Source: an uncultured bacterium
GTDB lineage: Bacteria; Cyanobacteriota; Vampirovibrionia; Gastranaerophilales; Gastranaerophilaceae
Assembly: GCA_947169755.1 (NCBI GenBank)
Contig: CAMVQX010000048.1
Location: 1 to 10,490 of the forward strand
Direction of reading: 5' to 3'
Length of the DNA stretch: 10,490 nt
The translations under genes and the position numbers were made by a program. Numbering within the stretch: position 1 is the stretch's first letter; each line of letters starts with the position of its first letter. Positions 1 through 6,122 of this stretch are shown here, piece by piece. The notes beneath the pieces are model-generated. The model was not told where the DNA came from. It saw only the letters and a list, made by a program, of their open reading frames with translations, and did not search any database.

Positions 1-1
1 A

Positions 2-721
2 TCTATTGCAAGAAGGGGATTATCGGAATTTCCTGATGACCCGAATATTAAAAACATGCTTGCCCAGTTGTACTTTAAGGCTAATGACTTTAAATCGGCG
101 CTTGAAGTTGTTGATGATGAATTTTTGAAAATTAAAATTCTTCTTCAAGATGAGCAAAATGAATCGGCTATTGAATTATTGAATAAATATAATCCTGATA
201 CGCTTCCTGAGGAGCTAAGAAGAAGCTATTATATTTTAAAAGCACAATATTTCTACAATACGAAGAAATTTAATGAAGCGCTTGAATCAATTGATACATT
301 TACAAAAATAGCTCCTCCTAACCCGATTTCTTTTCAAATGAGAGCTTTAATTTATGAAGAATTAAATGATGAATTCAATGCTCATCTTAACTGGGGCTTT
401 TGCTATAAGTTTCAAAACAAAATGGAAGATGCTATTGTCGAATTTAATAATGCTTATAGAATTAAACAAGACGATAAAACATGCTTAATTGAGCTTGCAA
501 ATCTTTATATGGAAAATAAAGAACGCTTTGTGTCTATGGAATTTTGGGAAAAAGTCTATGCTATTGATAAAGATGAACATGCAAGAGAAGTTTTAGCAGA
601 ATTTTATTATTCCGAAGGAAACTTTGACAAAGCGGAACAATACGGAAAAACCGTAGAAAGAAAAGAAGAAAACTATACAGGTTTCATTGATAAAATAATG
701 GGATTCTTCTTTAAAGAATAA
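2..721 (+). CDS. TPR-repeat protein, 5' end cut by the window edge
   Basis: The reading frame is open from base 2 through the TAA at 719-721, so the ATG at 56 is probably internal and the gene starts outside the window. The 239 visible residues are almost entirely helical, with tetratricopeptide-type signatures: a small-residue/aromatic pattern such as AQLYFKANDFKSALEV near the start, then KAQYFYNTKKFNEALESID, NWGFCYKFQNKMEDAIVEFN, ANLYMENKERFVSMEFWEKV and AEFYYSEGNFDKAEQYGK. That is about five repeats at irregular spacing. No membrane segment is visible in this part; any signal peptide would lie upstream. TPR proteins are scaffolds for protein-protein contact, so no specific function can be assigned. 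A 45-codon ORF follows after six bases and may be co-transcribed. The fold is fairly certain, the role unknown. Confidence 0.85.
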   Translation, partial: SIARRGLSEFPDDPNIKNMLAQLYFKANDFKSALEVVDDEFLKIKILLQDEQNESAIELLNKYNPDTLPEELRRSYYILKAQYFYNTKKFNEALESIDTFTKIAPPNPISFQMRALIYEELNDEFNAHLNWGFCYKFQNKMEDAIVEFNNAYRIKQDDKTCLIELANLYMENKERFVSMEFWEKVYAIDKDEHAREVLAEFYYSEGNFDKAEQYGKTVERKEENYTGFIDKIMGFFFKE

Positions 722-727
722 AAAATT

Positions 728-865
728 ATGGAAAATAACAATAAAAACTTGAATAGCGAATCTACGGACAAAAAGCTCGATAAAATGCGCGTTGAATTAT
801 CGGATAGCGAGAAATGCAAAATAATAGCCAAAAAACTTACGGAATATATTAAAAATAAAGACTAA
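728..865 (+). CDS. small hypothetical protein (45 aa)
   Basis: An ATG six bases after the TPR gene's stop opens a 45-codon frame ending in TAA at 863-865, one base before the convergent HAD gene's stop. The product is highly charged and lysine-rich (starting MENNNKNLNSESTDKK). Its second half (KCKIIAKKLTEYIKNKD) could form an amphipathic helix. No convincing Shine-Dalgarno site is present, only A-rich sequence. The close spacing and lack of anything else in the gap argue for a real gene co-translated with the TPR protein. The short length and low-complexity composition leave chance as a real alternative. Not recognised as a known family. Confidence 0.4.
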   Translation: MENNNKNLNSESTDKKLDKMRVELSDSEKCKIIAKKLTEYIKNKD

Positions 866-866
866 T

Positions 867-1198
867 TTAATTTTTTTTCCAATATGCCTTAAAATTTTTG
901 ATTTCTTCCAGAGCATTATCATAATCTCCGCTGAAATTTATCGCTCTGTCGTCTACATATATTGACGCTATCGGTTTAATATTTGTTACTTCGATAAAAT
1001 AATTATCAATGTTATTCTCAATAAGCCATTTTGTTGCTTTTTTGGGGCTTCTGTTTGTAAACAACACCAAGTCATAATTTTTTGATAAAGTTTCTATAAA
1101 TTCTTTTGCTCCGTTTTTAATCGGGGGGATATGGTTTTCATCGAATTTTGTATAATTATTTAAAACACCGTCTAAATCGATTGCAATAGTTTTTTCAT
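867..1198 (-). pseudogene. small HAD-superfamily phosphatase, frameshifted right after the start codon
   Basis: The minus-strand frame ending at 867 extends upstream well past the TTG at 1070 and encodes all four HAD motifs. Motif I is IAIDLDGVLNNY, with the nucleophile Asp and the acid/base Asp. Motif II is LVLFTNRSPKKA. A Lys follows in TNIKPIA, and the acidic motif IV is IYVDDRAI. This is a cap-less HAD fold of about 110 residues, resembling small nucleotidase/BT0820-like phosphatases; the substrate is unknown. The frame has no ATG, GTG or TTG between motif I and the upstream TGA stop. An ATG at 1198-1196 is followed by six A residues (1195-1190) and then runs into a stop at 1174-1172. With seven A residues it would read MKKTIAIDLDG. 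So this is either a one-base deletion, an assembly error in a homopolymer, or a slippage-dependent gene. Starting at the internal TTG would delete the catalytic motif I. It is divergent from the XRE regulator and may share its control region. Confidence 0.7.
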
Positions 1199-1304
1199 AT
1201 ATTCTTTGCCAATTGAGGGATGTAAAAATCCTGAGATTAAAAATATAATAATTATTATTTCAAAAAATTTCATAAACTCAATTATTTCAATTAAATATAG
1301 ATAA

Positions 1305-1349
1305 TATAAGCGTGTCAGTCTATACAAATTATAAGCGCCATAGTCTATA
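1305..1349. repeat. two 20-bp direct repeats, candidate operator
   Basis: Two copies, TATAAGCGtgtcAGTCTATA (1305-1324) and TATAAGCGccatAGTCTATA (1330-1349), match at 16 of 20 bases. They share identical 8-base arms and differ only in the central four. Each copy is also an imperfect dyad because both outer ends read TATA. Start-to-start spacing is 25 bp. They lie in the divergent gap between the HAD gene and the XRE regulator, and the second overlaps the likely -10 of the regulator. This placement suggests autorepression by the XRE protein, which is inferred. Confidence 0.6.
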
Positions 1350-1351
1350 TT
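1346..1351 (+). promoter_or_regulatory. candidate -10 box for a leaderless XRE transcript
   Basis: TATATT ends seven bases before the ATG at 1359, which would place the transcription start at or next to the start codon. No Shine-Dalgarno sequence is present, which fits a leaderless message. The -35 region is weak (TACAAA at 1323-1328 with a 17-bp spacer). The box overlaps the right arm of the second direct repeat, so repressor binding there would block it. Confidence 0.35.
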
Positions 1352-1358
1352 GTCAATC

Positions 1359-1574
1359 ATGAACACTAAAATACTTGAAAGACTTGGCAAAATAATAAAA
1401 AATATTCGTCTTGATAAAAAATTTACTCAAGAAGTTTTAGCTGAAAAAATCGGTGTTCATCCAACATACATTGGTAAGATTGAAAGCGGAAAAAGCAATC
1501 CTTCTGTTATGCTCCTGTATAAAATATCAAAAGCTTTAAAAGTCAACTTAAAAGACTTGTTTGATTTTGAATAA
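1359..1574 (+). CDS. XRE/Cro-CI family HTH transcriptional regulator (71 aa)
   Basis: A single-domain helix-turn-helix DNA-binding protein. The five-helix Cro/CI fold spans nearly the whole length. The HTH lies at about residues 23-44 (TQEVLAEKIGVHPTYIGKIE), with the typical continuation ESGKSNPSVMLLYKISKALKV and ending LKDLFDFE. There is no sensor or dimerisation domain, so it probably acts as a dimer like small phage-type or toxin-antitoxin-type repressors. I chose the ATG at 1359 over the TTG at 1350 because the family usually begins close to this point and a -10 box sits seven bases upstream. No antitoxin or toxin partner is visible beside it. The two direct repeats immediately upstream are its most likely target, implying autoregulation and possibly control of the divergent HAD gene. 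Confidence 0.88.
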   Translation: MNTKILERLGKIIKNIRLDKKFTQEVLAEKIGVHPTYIGKIESGKSNPSVMLLYKISKALKVNLKDLFDFE

Positions 1575-1594
1575 ACAAAATTATAAAGTTTATT

Positions 1595-1644
1595 AAAAAA
1601 GACAAAAGATAGGCTTTTATTAGCCGTACTTTTATCTATTTTTT
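1595..1644 (+). terminator. probable rho-independent terminator of the XRE gene
   Basis: An interrupted hairpin pairs AAAAG (1604-1608) with CTTTT (1629-1633) and GGCT (1612-1615) with AGCC (1622-1625) around a six-base loop, with a 3x3 internal loop. Flanking A6 (1595-1600) and T6 (1639-1644) give it a U-tract. It is weaker than the GAPDH terminator but correctly placed between two + strand genes. Confidence 0.45.
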
Positions 1645-1645
1645 C

Positions 1646-1673
1646 TTGCAAGTCAATATTTTTGTAGTATAAA
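1646..1673 (+). promoter_or_regulatory. promoter of the GAPDH gene
   Basis: A -35-like TTGCAA (1646-1651) and a -10 TATAAA (1668-1673) are separated by 16 bp. They lie 40 bases upstream of the GAPDH start codon, leaving a short leader that carries the ribosome site. Position and spacing fit a vegetative sigma-70 promoter. Confidence 0.6.
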
Positions 1674-1700
1674 TAAGAAAGAAGTATTATTTACAATTTA

Positions 1701-1708
1701 GAAGGAGA
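1701..1708 (+). promoter_or_regulatory. Shine-Dalgarno site of GAPDH
   Basis: GAAGGAGA with its AAGGAG core ends six to seven bases before the ATG at 1714. It is a strong site that fixes the start and fits high expression. Confidence 0.8.
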
Positions 1709-1713
1709 CTAAT

Positions 1714-2718
1714 ATGACAAAAGTCGCAATTAACGGATTCGGAAGAATCGGCAGAAACACTCTTAGAGCTGCTATCAGAGAAGGTATTTTTAATAAGATT
1801 GATTATGTAGCAATCAATGACCCTGGTTTAAAACCGGAAGATGCTGCAAGAATTTTTAAATATGACTCAGTTATGGGCAAATTCGATGGTACTGTAGAAG
1901 CTTGTGAAGACGGCATCATCGTAAACGGCAAGAAAATTTTATTCTTTGCTGAAAAAGACCCATCTGTATTACCTTGGGCTAAACTTGGTGTAGAAGTTGT
2001 TGTTGAATCTACAGGTTTCTTCACAGACGGCGAAAAAGCTAAAGCTCACATCGCTGCAGGTGCTAAAAAAGTTATTATTTCTGCTCCTGCTACAAACGAA
2101 GATATCACAATCGTTCTTGGCGTAAATGACAAAGAATATGATACAACTAAACACAATGTAATTTCTATGGCATCTTGCACAACAAACTGCTTAGCTCCTG
2201 TAGCTAAAGTTATCGATGAAAAATTCGGTATCGTAAAAGGTTTGATGACAACAGTTCACTCATACACAGGTGACCAAAGAATCTTAGACGCAGGTCACAA
2301 AGACCCACGTCGTGCAAGAGCCGGTGCTCTTAACATTTGTCCTACAAAAACAGGTGCTGCTAAAGCTGTAGCTCTTGTATTGCCTCAATTGAAAGGTAAA
2401 TTGGACGGTTTCGCTATGCGTGTTCCTACTCCTGACGTTTCTTTAGTTGACGTTGTATTTGAATTAGCTAAAGATGTTACAGTAGAAGAAGTTAATGCAG
2501 CATTAAAAGCAGGCGCTGACGGACACGTTCTTTGCTATACAGAAGAACCGTTAGTATCATCTGACTATGTTGGTACTTCTCAATCTTCAACAGTTGACGC
2601 TTTGTTAACTCGTGTAATGGGCGGCAACCAAGTTAAGATTATTTCTTGGTATGATAACGAAATGGGTTATTCAACAAGATTGGCTGAAACAACATTGATG
2701 GTTGCTTCTAAATTATAA
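1714..2718 (+). CDS. gap: glyceraldehyde-3-phosphate dehydrogenase, type I
   Basis: Catalyses the reversible oxidative phosphorylation of glyceraldehyde 3-phosphate to 1,3-bisphosphoglycerate in cytosolic glycolysis/gluconeogenesis. It is full length at 334 residues. The Rossmann NAD site starts INGFGRIGR (residues 6-14). The catalytic Cys155 sits in SMASCTTNCLAP, the general-base His182 in TTVHSYTGDQ, and the C-terminal SWYDNEMGYS closes the active site. Asp36 in AINDPG is the usual NAD-selecting acid. The position corresponding to the NAD-specific Pro188 of classical enzymes reads LDAGHKDPRRARA, closer to the cyanobacterial/plastid Gap2 type, so dual NAD(P) use is possible (inference). Codon use is visibly less AT-rich than in its neighbours, typical of a highly expressed gene. 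It is monocistronic, with its own promoter and terminator. Confidence 0.97.
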   Translation: MTKVAINGFGRIGRNTLRAAIREGIFNKIDYVAINDPGLKPEDAARIFKYDSVMGKFDGTVEACEDGIIVNGKKILFFAEKDPSVLPWAKLGVEVVVESTGFFTDGEKAKAHIAAGAKKVIISAPATNEDITIVLGVNDKEYDTTKHNVISMASCTTNCLAPVAKVIDEKFGIVKGLMTTVHSYTGDQRILDAGHKDPRRARAGALNICPTKTGAAKAVALVLPQLKGKLDGFAMRVPTPDVSLVDVVFELAKDVTVEEVNAALKAGADGHVLCYTEEPLVSSDYVGTSQSSTVDALLTRVMGGNQVKIISWYDNEMGYSTRLAETTLMVASKL

Positions 2719-2732
2719 TTTTTAAAAATTAT

Positions 2733-2767
2733 AAAAAATAACCTCGCCGATGCGAGGTTATTTTTTT
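2733..2767 (+). terminator. rho-independent terminator after GAPDH
   Basis: A perfect 11-bp stem, AATAACCTCGC (2737-2747) with GCGAGGTTATT (2752-2762), closes a CGAT loop and runs into T7 (2761-2767). An A run precedes it, so it can also act on the minus strand and stop transcripts of the orphan gene arriving from the right. Confidence 0.95.
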
Positions 2768-2786
2768 ATGAAAAATACATTATTTT

Positions 2787-2808
2787 GTCAGGCTAAAGCC
2801 TGACCTAC
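2787..2808 (-). repeat. REP-like element, copy 1 (GTAG head plus perfect 8-bp hairpin)
   Basis: Read on the minus strand it is GTAG (2808-2805) followed by GTCAGGCT-TT-AGCCTGAC in hairpin form. The 8-bp stem is a perfect palindrome. A GTAG or GTGG head followed by a hairpin is the layout of REP elements linked to RAYT (REP-associated tyrosine) transposases. Copy 2 is inverted at 3253-3273. Confidence 0.65.
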
Positions 2809-2869
2809 AAACTAATTCATCATCAAAATAAAAATCTTCACTATGACGATACGTACGCTCTTCAACAGG

Positions 2870-3145
2870 TTACCCGTTATTCATAAGCACTTTCGCGCTA
2901 TTTTGAGCACTTTTTAGTAAATCTCCACTACTCGGTATTTCTCTGAAATACACTAAATCACTAAGATTATAAAATGCACTACCAATCATCTCGTTTTGTT
3001 TTTTATAATTCGCATCTATATGATTAATTATTCTATTTTCCATATCACGCAAATCACCAACTGTTGCCGGTCTTGAATCATCACGTGAACTACAGTTTTG
3101 AAATACAGGTTTATAACTTGCCATATTAACTAATTGGACACGCAT
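2870..3145 (-). CDS. unrecognised small protein (91 aa)
   Basis: I do not recognise a family. The start is taken at the ATG at 3145-3143, because an AGGAG site (3159-3155) stands nine bases upstream; the longer frame from 3178 would put that site inside the coding region. The product begins MRVQLVNMASYKPVFQN, a polar N-terminus similar in style to that of the neighbouring M16 protein. A probable coiled-coil or helical segment follows (TVGDLRDMENRIINHIDANY and on, about residues 28-55). The tail contains SAFYNLSDLVYF and a Ser/Asn-rich end. It has no signal peptide or membrane helix, and a single cysteine. It sits alone between two inverted REP-like hairpins. Upstream are a 14-bp palindrome and an RNA hairpin that buries its ribosome site, so expression may be conditional. 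Its function is unknown. Confidence 0.7.
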   Translation of the reverse strand: MRVQLVNMASYKPVFQNCSSRDDSRPATVGDLRDMENRIINHIDANYKKQNEMIGSAFYNLSDLVYFREIPSSGDLLKSAQNSAKVLMNNG

Positions 3146-3149
3146 AATA

Positions 3150-3170
3150 AATATCTCCTTTTGGGATATT
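3150..3170 (-). promoter_or_regulatory. RNA hairpin sequestering the Shine-Dalgarno site of the orphan gene
   Basis: On the minus strand AATATC (3170-3165) pairs with GATATT (3155-3150) and CC (3164-3163) with GG (3158-3157), around an AAAA loop with one bulged A. The GGAG of the ribosome site lies in the 3' arm. Eight base pairs, mostly A-U, would melt easily. This suggests temperature- or protein-dependent translation, which is inferred. Confidence 0.5.
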
Positions 3171-3189
3171 AAAACCAAAACAATCTATT

Positions 3190-3203
3190 TTTTGCTAGCA
3201 AAA
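3190..3203. promoter_or_regulatory. 14-bp perfect palindrome upstream of the orphan gene
   Basis: TTTTGCTAGCAAAA is fully self-complementary and lies 45 bp before the start codon at 3145. It has no loop and no T-tract context suited to a terminator in the gene's direction, so a dimeric-repressor or activator site is the simplest reading. No clear -10/-35 pair could be aligned to it. Confidence 0.35.
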
Positions 3204-3252
3204 TCATCCGTTGTTTACATAAATTAACAACATTGCTCAATCCATTCAGAGT

Positions 3253-3273
3253 GTAGGTCAGCTTCAGTCTGAC
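3253..3273 (+). repeat. REP-like element, copy 2 (inverted relative to copy 1)
   Basis: GTAG (3253-3256) is followed by GTCAG (3257-3261), a seven-base loop, and CTGAC (3269-3273). It matches copy 1 except for one deleted base and two substitutions in the hairpin. The head faces the orphan gene, as does that of copy 1. It ends three bases past the stop of the M16 gene on the minus strand, where it may also protect or terminate that transcript. Confidence 0.6.
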
Positions 3274-3275
3274 AG

Positions 3276-6074
3276 TTAATTATTAGCCAAACTTTCCAAA
3301 TATTCTTTATTCGCATTCAATGTAGCTTCTGTTGCAACTATTGAATATGTCGGTTTGTTTGAAAATATATATTTTGCTGCATTTTGAATATCTTCTGCTG
3401 TTACTTTATCAATTTCTTCAAATAACAAATTAATTCTTGCGCTGCCATACGGAGTTGAAGAACTTTTTGAAAGCACTTGGATTTTATCATCGGAAGCATG
3501 AGTCGAATTCAACAATGCATTTTTCAAACTCAATTTTGCATTATTCAATTCTTCATCTGTTACTTTTTCATCCGTCATTTTTTGAATATGACGATTAAAA
3601 CCGTCTATTGATTTTTGGACATTATCAAAATGCTGTTCTCCGGTTTCGCTATTATCGGTTGTTGTTCCGATTTTAAGAGTGAACAAGCCGATATCATCTG
3701 TACTTGAGCAATTTGATTTAACATGATATGCCAATTTTTCTTTTTCACGCAAATCCATAAACAATCTTGACGACGGATTGCCGCCCAATATTGTATTTAA
3801 GATATTTATTGTCGCTTTATCTTTTAAATTGCCGTTTGTTTGAAATTTGTATGCTTGGACAATTTCGGCCTGATTTTTGAAATCCACATCAGTTAAAACT
3901 TTAGTTTCATTAACAGGTTTGAAAACGGCAAGCGGTTCATTTGCCTTATATTCTTTAGCAGGCTTAAATGCAGCACCCTCGTTAAATACATCTTGTCTAA
4001 GCTCAGGTTTTCTGTCAAATGGAGCAGCAACTGATATCACACCTTGACCATTGTTACAAACATCAGTATATAAAGCTTTTACATCGTCCAGTGTCAAAGT
4101 TTTCAAGTCGTTCAACATTTCTTCTTTTGTATAACCGTCCGGCAAGCCTTTATAAAGTTCGGCATCCAGTTTGTCAAATGCTGACTTTTCGCTCGTTTCT
4201 ATTCTGTCTCTGACAACATTTTTTGCATGTTCAAAATCTTCAGGCAAAAATCTTGGATTTGATAATACATCTCTAACAGATGATATAGTCATTTTTAAAT
4301 TTGAGGTATCACATCCTGCAGCGGCTGTCAATGAACGTTCAGAGGCAGAAAATCCGACATCAATACCTTCTTTTGCCAATTCTGATTTATAAACTTCTTT
4401 TGGCTTAAACATAGTCCCTTCATTCAAAAGTTCTGCCAATACCATTGCAGCAGACGGACGAGACGGCATATAGTCTACAGTGGAAATATTGTACAATATT
4501 TCTACGTTATCAGTTTTGGAATTTGCTGTAATTATCCTATAATTATTTGCCAAATTATATTCCTTTACAGAATCCATATTTATTGCTTCTTTTTTTGCGC
4601 TACCGGTAAATGATATATCTTTATAATTTTTATTAATGCTTTCTTCTGTCGCAGAAGCAGGATGTACCACAGCAACAGATGCTTTGTTTACATCAAAGTA
4701 TTTTTTAGCAATATTTACCAAATCTTCAGAAGTCATTTCATTTACAATTTGTTCAAAATTGTTCAAATAATCTTGATTATTTTCTAAAATTGAAGTTCCG
4801 ATCTCGTTGTTTGTAACAAAGGAATTTTCAAATCCTTTAGAGAAATTTTTAAGCATAAACTTTTTAATAATTTGCATTTCGTCATTGGATGGAGGGTTAT
4901 TGACAACATTACCAATTTCATTAAATATAGCTTTTAGAACCTTTTCGGAATTTTCATCAGTACATTCGCATATAGTTATCAACGCTCTATTATCATCGGG
5001 ATTTGAACTAATTTTTTCATCAACAATCTCCGCTGTTGTATTATAAGGTTTTAATTTATTTTCAAGTCTTGATGACGGCATATACGAAAGCAAAGTCATC
5101 AATGCTTCGGCATGAATTCTATCTTTAGCAGCTGATGATTTCGGTCCGTTAAAACCGACAACTACAGTGGATGCTGTTGCTTTATCAGATATTATATCTT
5201 CTCTTACGGAATTTTGAATCGGAGTGAATTTTTCAAAATGCCTTTGTTGAGAAGGCTGCTTTGTGGAATTAAAATATTTTGAAACAAGAGACATTGCCTC
5301 ATCAGGATTTACATCACCTGTGATTACGGTAACCATATTGCCGGGATAATAATTGTTATTATAGTAATTTACAACATCCTCACGAGTAAGATTTGTGATA
5401 TTGTCGGTTGTTCCTCCTATCATATCTGTTGATTTGGTTTCAATACCGTATAAATTCTTTAGCATTTTGTTTATGGCAATATTTTGCGGATTTGAGGTAA
5501 TCATATTTATTTCGGAATTTACAATACCTTTTTCTTTTTCAAGTTTTTCTACCGCAAACAATGGCTTTTGAAGCATTGATGAATGAAGTTTTATTTTATT
5601 TTCCAAATCGCCTTCATTTAGCAAATTAGAGCTTATAAAATAATTAGTTTCACCAAAACCTGTAGAAGCATTGGTTAATGCACCCATTTTATCAACTTGT
5701 TTGAAAAAGTCGGCATTTTCAATTCCTTGCGAACCGTTAAACAAATTATGTTCAATATAGTGGCTAATACCTCTAATATTGTCAGGTTCGTTCATAGAAC
5801 CGGTATTTACATATGTTCTTAAAACTGTTTCACCATCCTGAGGGACAATAACAACTCTTTGACCGTTTGCAAGTTTATAACAATAAGCTTTTGTATCAAA
5901 CGGGAAATTAATTTCGCCAGTTTTTGTATATTTTATCGGAGTTTGAACAGCAAAATCCGGTTGCACGTTACTCAACTGTTCAACCTGCGGATTGGTTTGA
6001 TTACCCTTAAACGCAGTTTTAGAACGTACATAATTTGAATTATTTACACTACTAACCGAATTTATTCTAATCAC
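3276..6074 (-). CDS. M16-family zinc metallopeptidase (two-half pitrilysin/PqqL type)
   Basis: A 932-residue peptidase with four M16 domains in tandem. The inverted zinc motif HxxEH is His105-Tyr-Ile-Glu108-His109 (in GISHYIEHNLF), and the third ligand is Glu188 in GIVNSEINM, 79 residues on, so the N-terminal half should be active. The C-terminal half lacks the zinc motif but keeps the substrate-binding SSRLFMDLREKEKLAY (residues 768-783) seen in inactive M16 halves. Family members degrade peptides in a closed chamber. It has no signal peptide or lipobox; instead it has a polar N-terminus, MIRINSVSSV...AFKGN, so it may be cytosolic or use a non-classical route. The start is a GTG directly after an in-frame TAA, with no Shine-Dalgarno site. 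It lies 48 nt downstream of purA on the same strand and may be its last co-transcribed gene or have its own AT-rich promoter. Confidence 0.92.
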   Translation of the reverse strand: MIRINSVSSVNNSNYVRSKTAFKGNQTNPQVEQLSNVQPDFAVQTPIKYTKTGEINFPFDTKAYCYKLANGQRVVIVPQDGETVLRTYVNTGSMNEPDNIRGISHYIEHNLFNGSQGIENADFFKQVDKMGALTNASTGFGETNYFISSNLLNEGDLENKIKLHSSMLQKPLFAVEKLEKEKGIVNSEINMITSNPQNIAINKMLKNLYGIETKSTDMIGGTTDNITNLTREDVVNYYNNNYYPGNMVTVITGDVNPDEAMSLVSKYFNSTKQPSQQRHFEKFTPIQNSVREDIISDKATASTVVVGFNGPKSSAAKDRIHAEALMTLLSYMPSSRLENKLKPYNTTAEIVDEKISSNPDDNRALITICECTDENSEKVLKAIFNEIGNVVNNPPSNDEMQIIKKFMLKNFSKGFENSFVTNNEIGTSILENNQDYLNNFEQIVNEMTSEDLVNIAKKYFDVNKASVAVVHPASATEESINKNYKDISFTGSAKKEAINMDSVKEYNLANNYRIITANSKTDNVEILYNISTVDYMPSRPSAAMVLAELLNEGTMFKPKEVYKSELAKEGIDVGFSASERSLTAAAGCDTSNLKMTISSVRDVLSNPRFLPEDFEHAKNVVRDRIETSEKSAFDKLDAELYKGLPDGYTKEEMLNDLKTLTLDDVKALYTDVCNNGQGVISVAAPFDRKPELRQDVFNEGAAFKPAKEYKANEPLAVFKPVNETKVLTDVDFKNQAEIVQAYKFQTNGNLKDKATINILNTILGGNPSSRLFMDLREKEKLAYHVKSNCSSTDDIGLFTLKIGTTTDNSETGEQHFDNVQKSIDGFNRHIQKMTDEKVTDEELNNAKLSLKNALLNSTHASDDKIQVLSKSSSTPYGSARINLLFEEIDKVTAEDIQNAAKYIFSNKPTYSIVATEATLNANKEYLESLANN

Positions 6075-6122
6075 TTATATATAAAAACAATAAGTTTGAA
6101 AAAATTGCCTTTTTATTAAGAT

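Noticed and set aside
867..1070. 67-residue protein starting at the TTG at 1070
   Set aside because: It would lack the catalytic HAD motif I, which is plainly encoded in the same frame upstream, so this is the 3' part of a longer gene and not a separate one.
1305..1349. The twin repeats as a minimal CRISPR array
   Set aside because: There are only two units with a 5-bp gap and no spacer-sized interval; an operator explains them better.
1350..1358. TTG start extending the XRE regulator by three residues
   Set aside because: The ATG three codons later fits the family and the -10 spacing; the TTG overlaps the -10 box itself.
1172..1390. 72-codon minus-strand frame with a hydrophobic IIIIIFLISGF stretch
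   Set aside because: It spans the direct repeats and the XRE start, has no ribosome site, and its end is the out-of-frame reading of the HAD motif I region. Its last part only marks the ATG that the HAD gene has lost by frameshift.
1457..1651. Minus-strand frame antisense to the XRE gene
   Set aside because: Shadow of the regulator and its terminator, with no start signals and low-complexity composition.
1803..2154. Minus-strand frames inside GAPDH
   Set aside because: Antisense shadows of a certain gene; the sequences are not protein-like.
3146..3178. Eleven-residue N-terminal extension of the orphan protein
   Set aside because: The extension would translate through the Shine-Dalgarno site that serves the ATG at 3145.
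4019..5046. Three plus-strand frames within the M16 gene
   Set aside because: Antisense shadows; no ribosome sites, and the M16 reading is unambiguous across the region.
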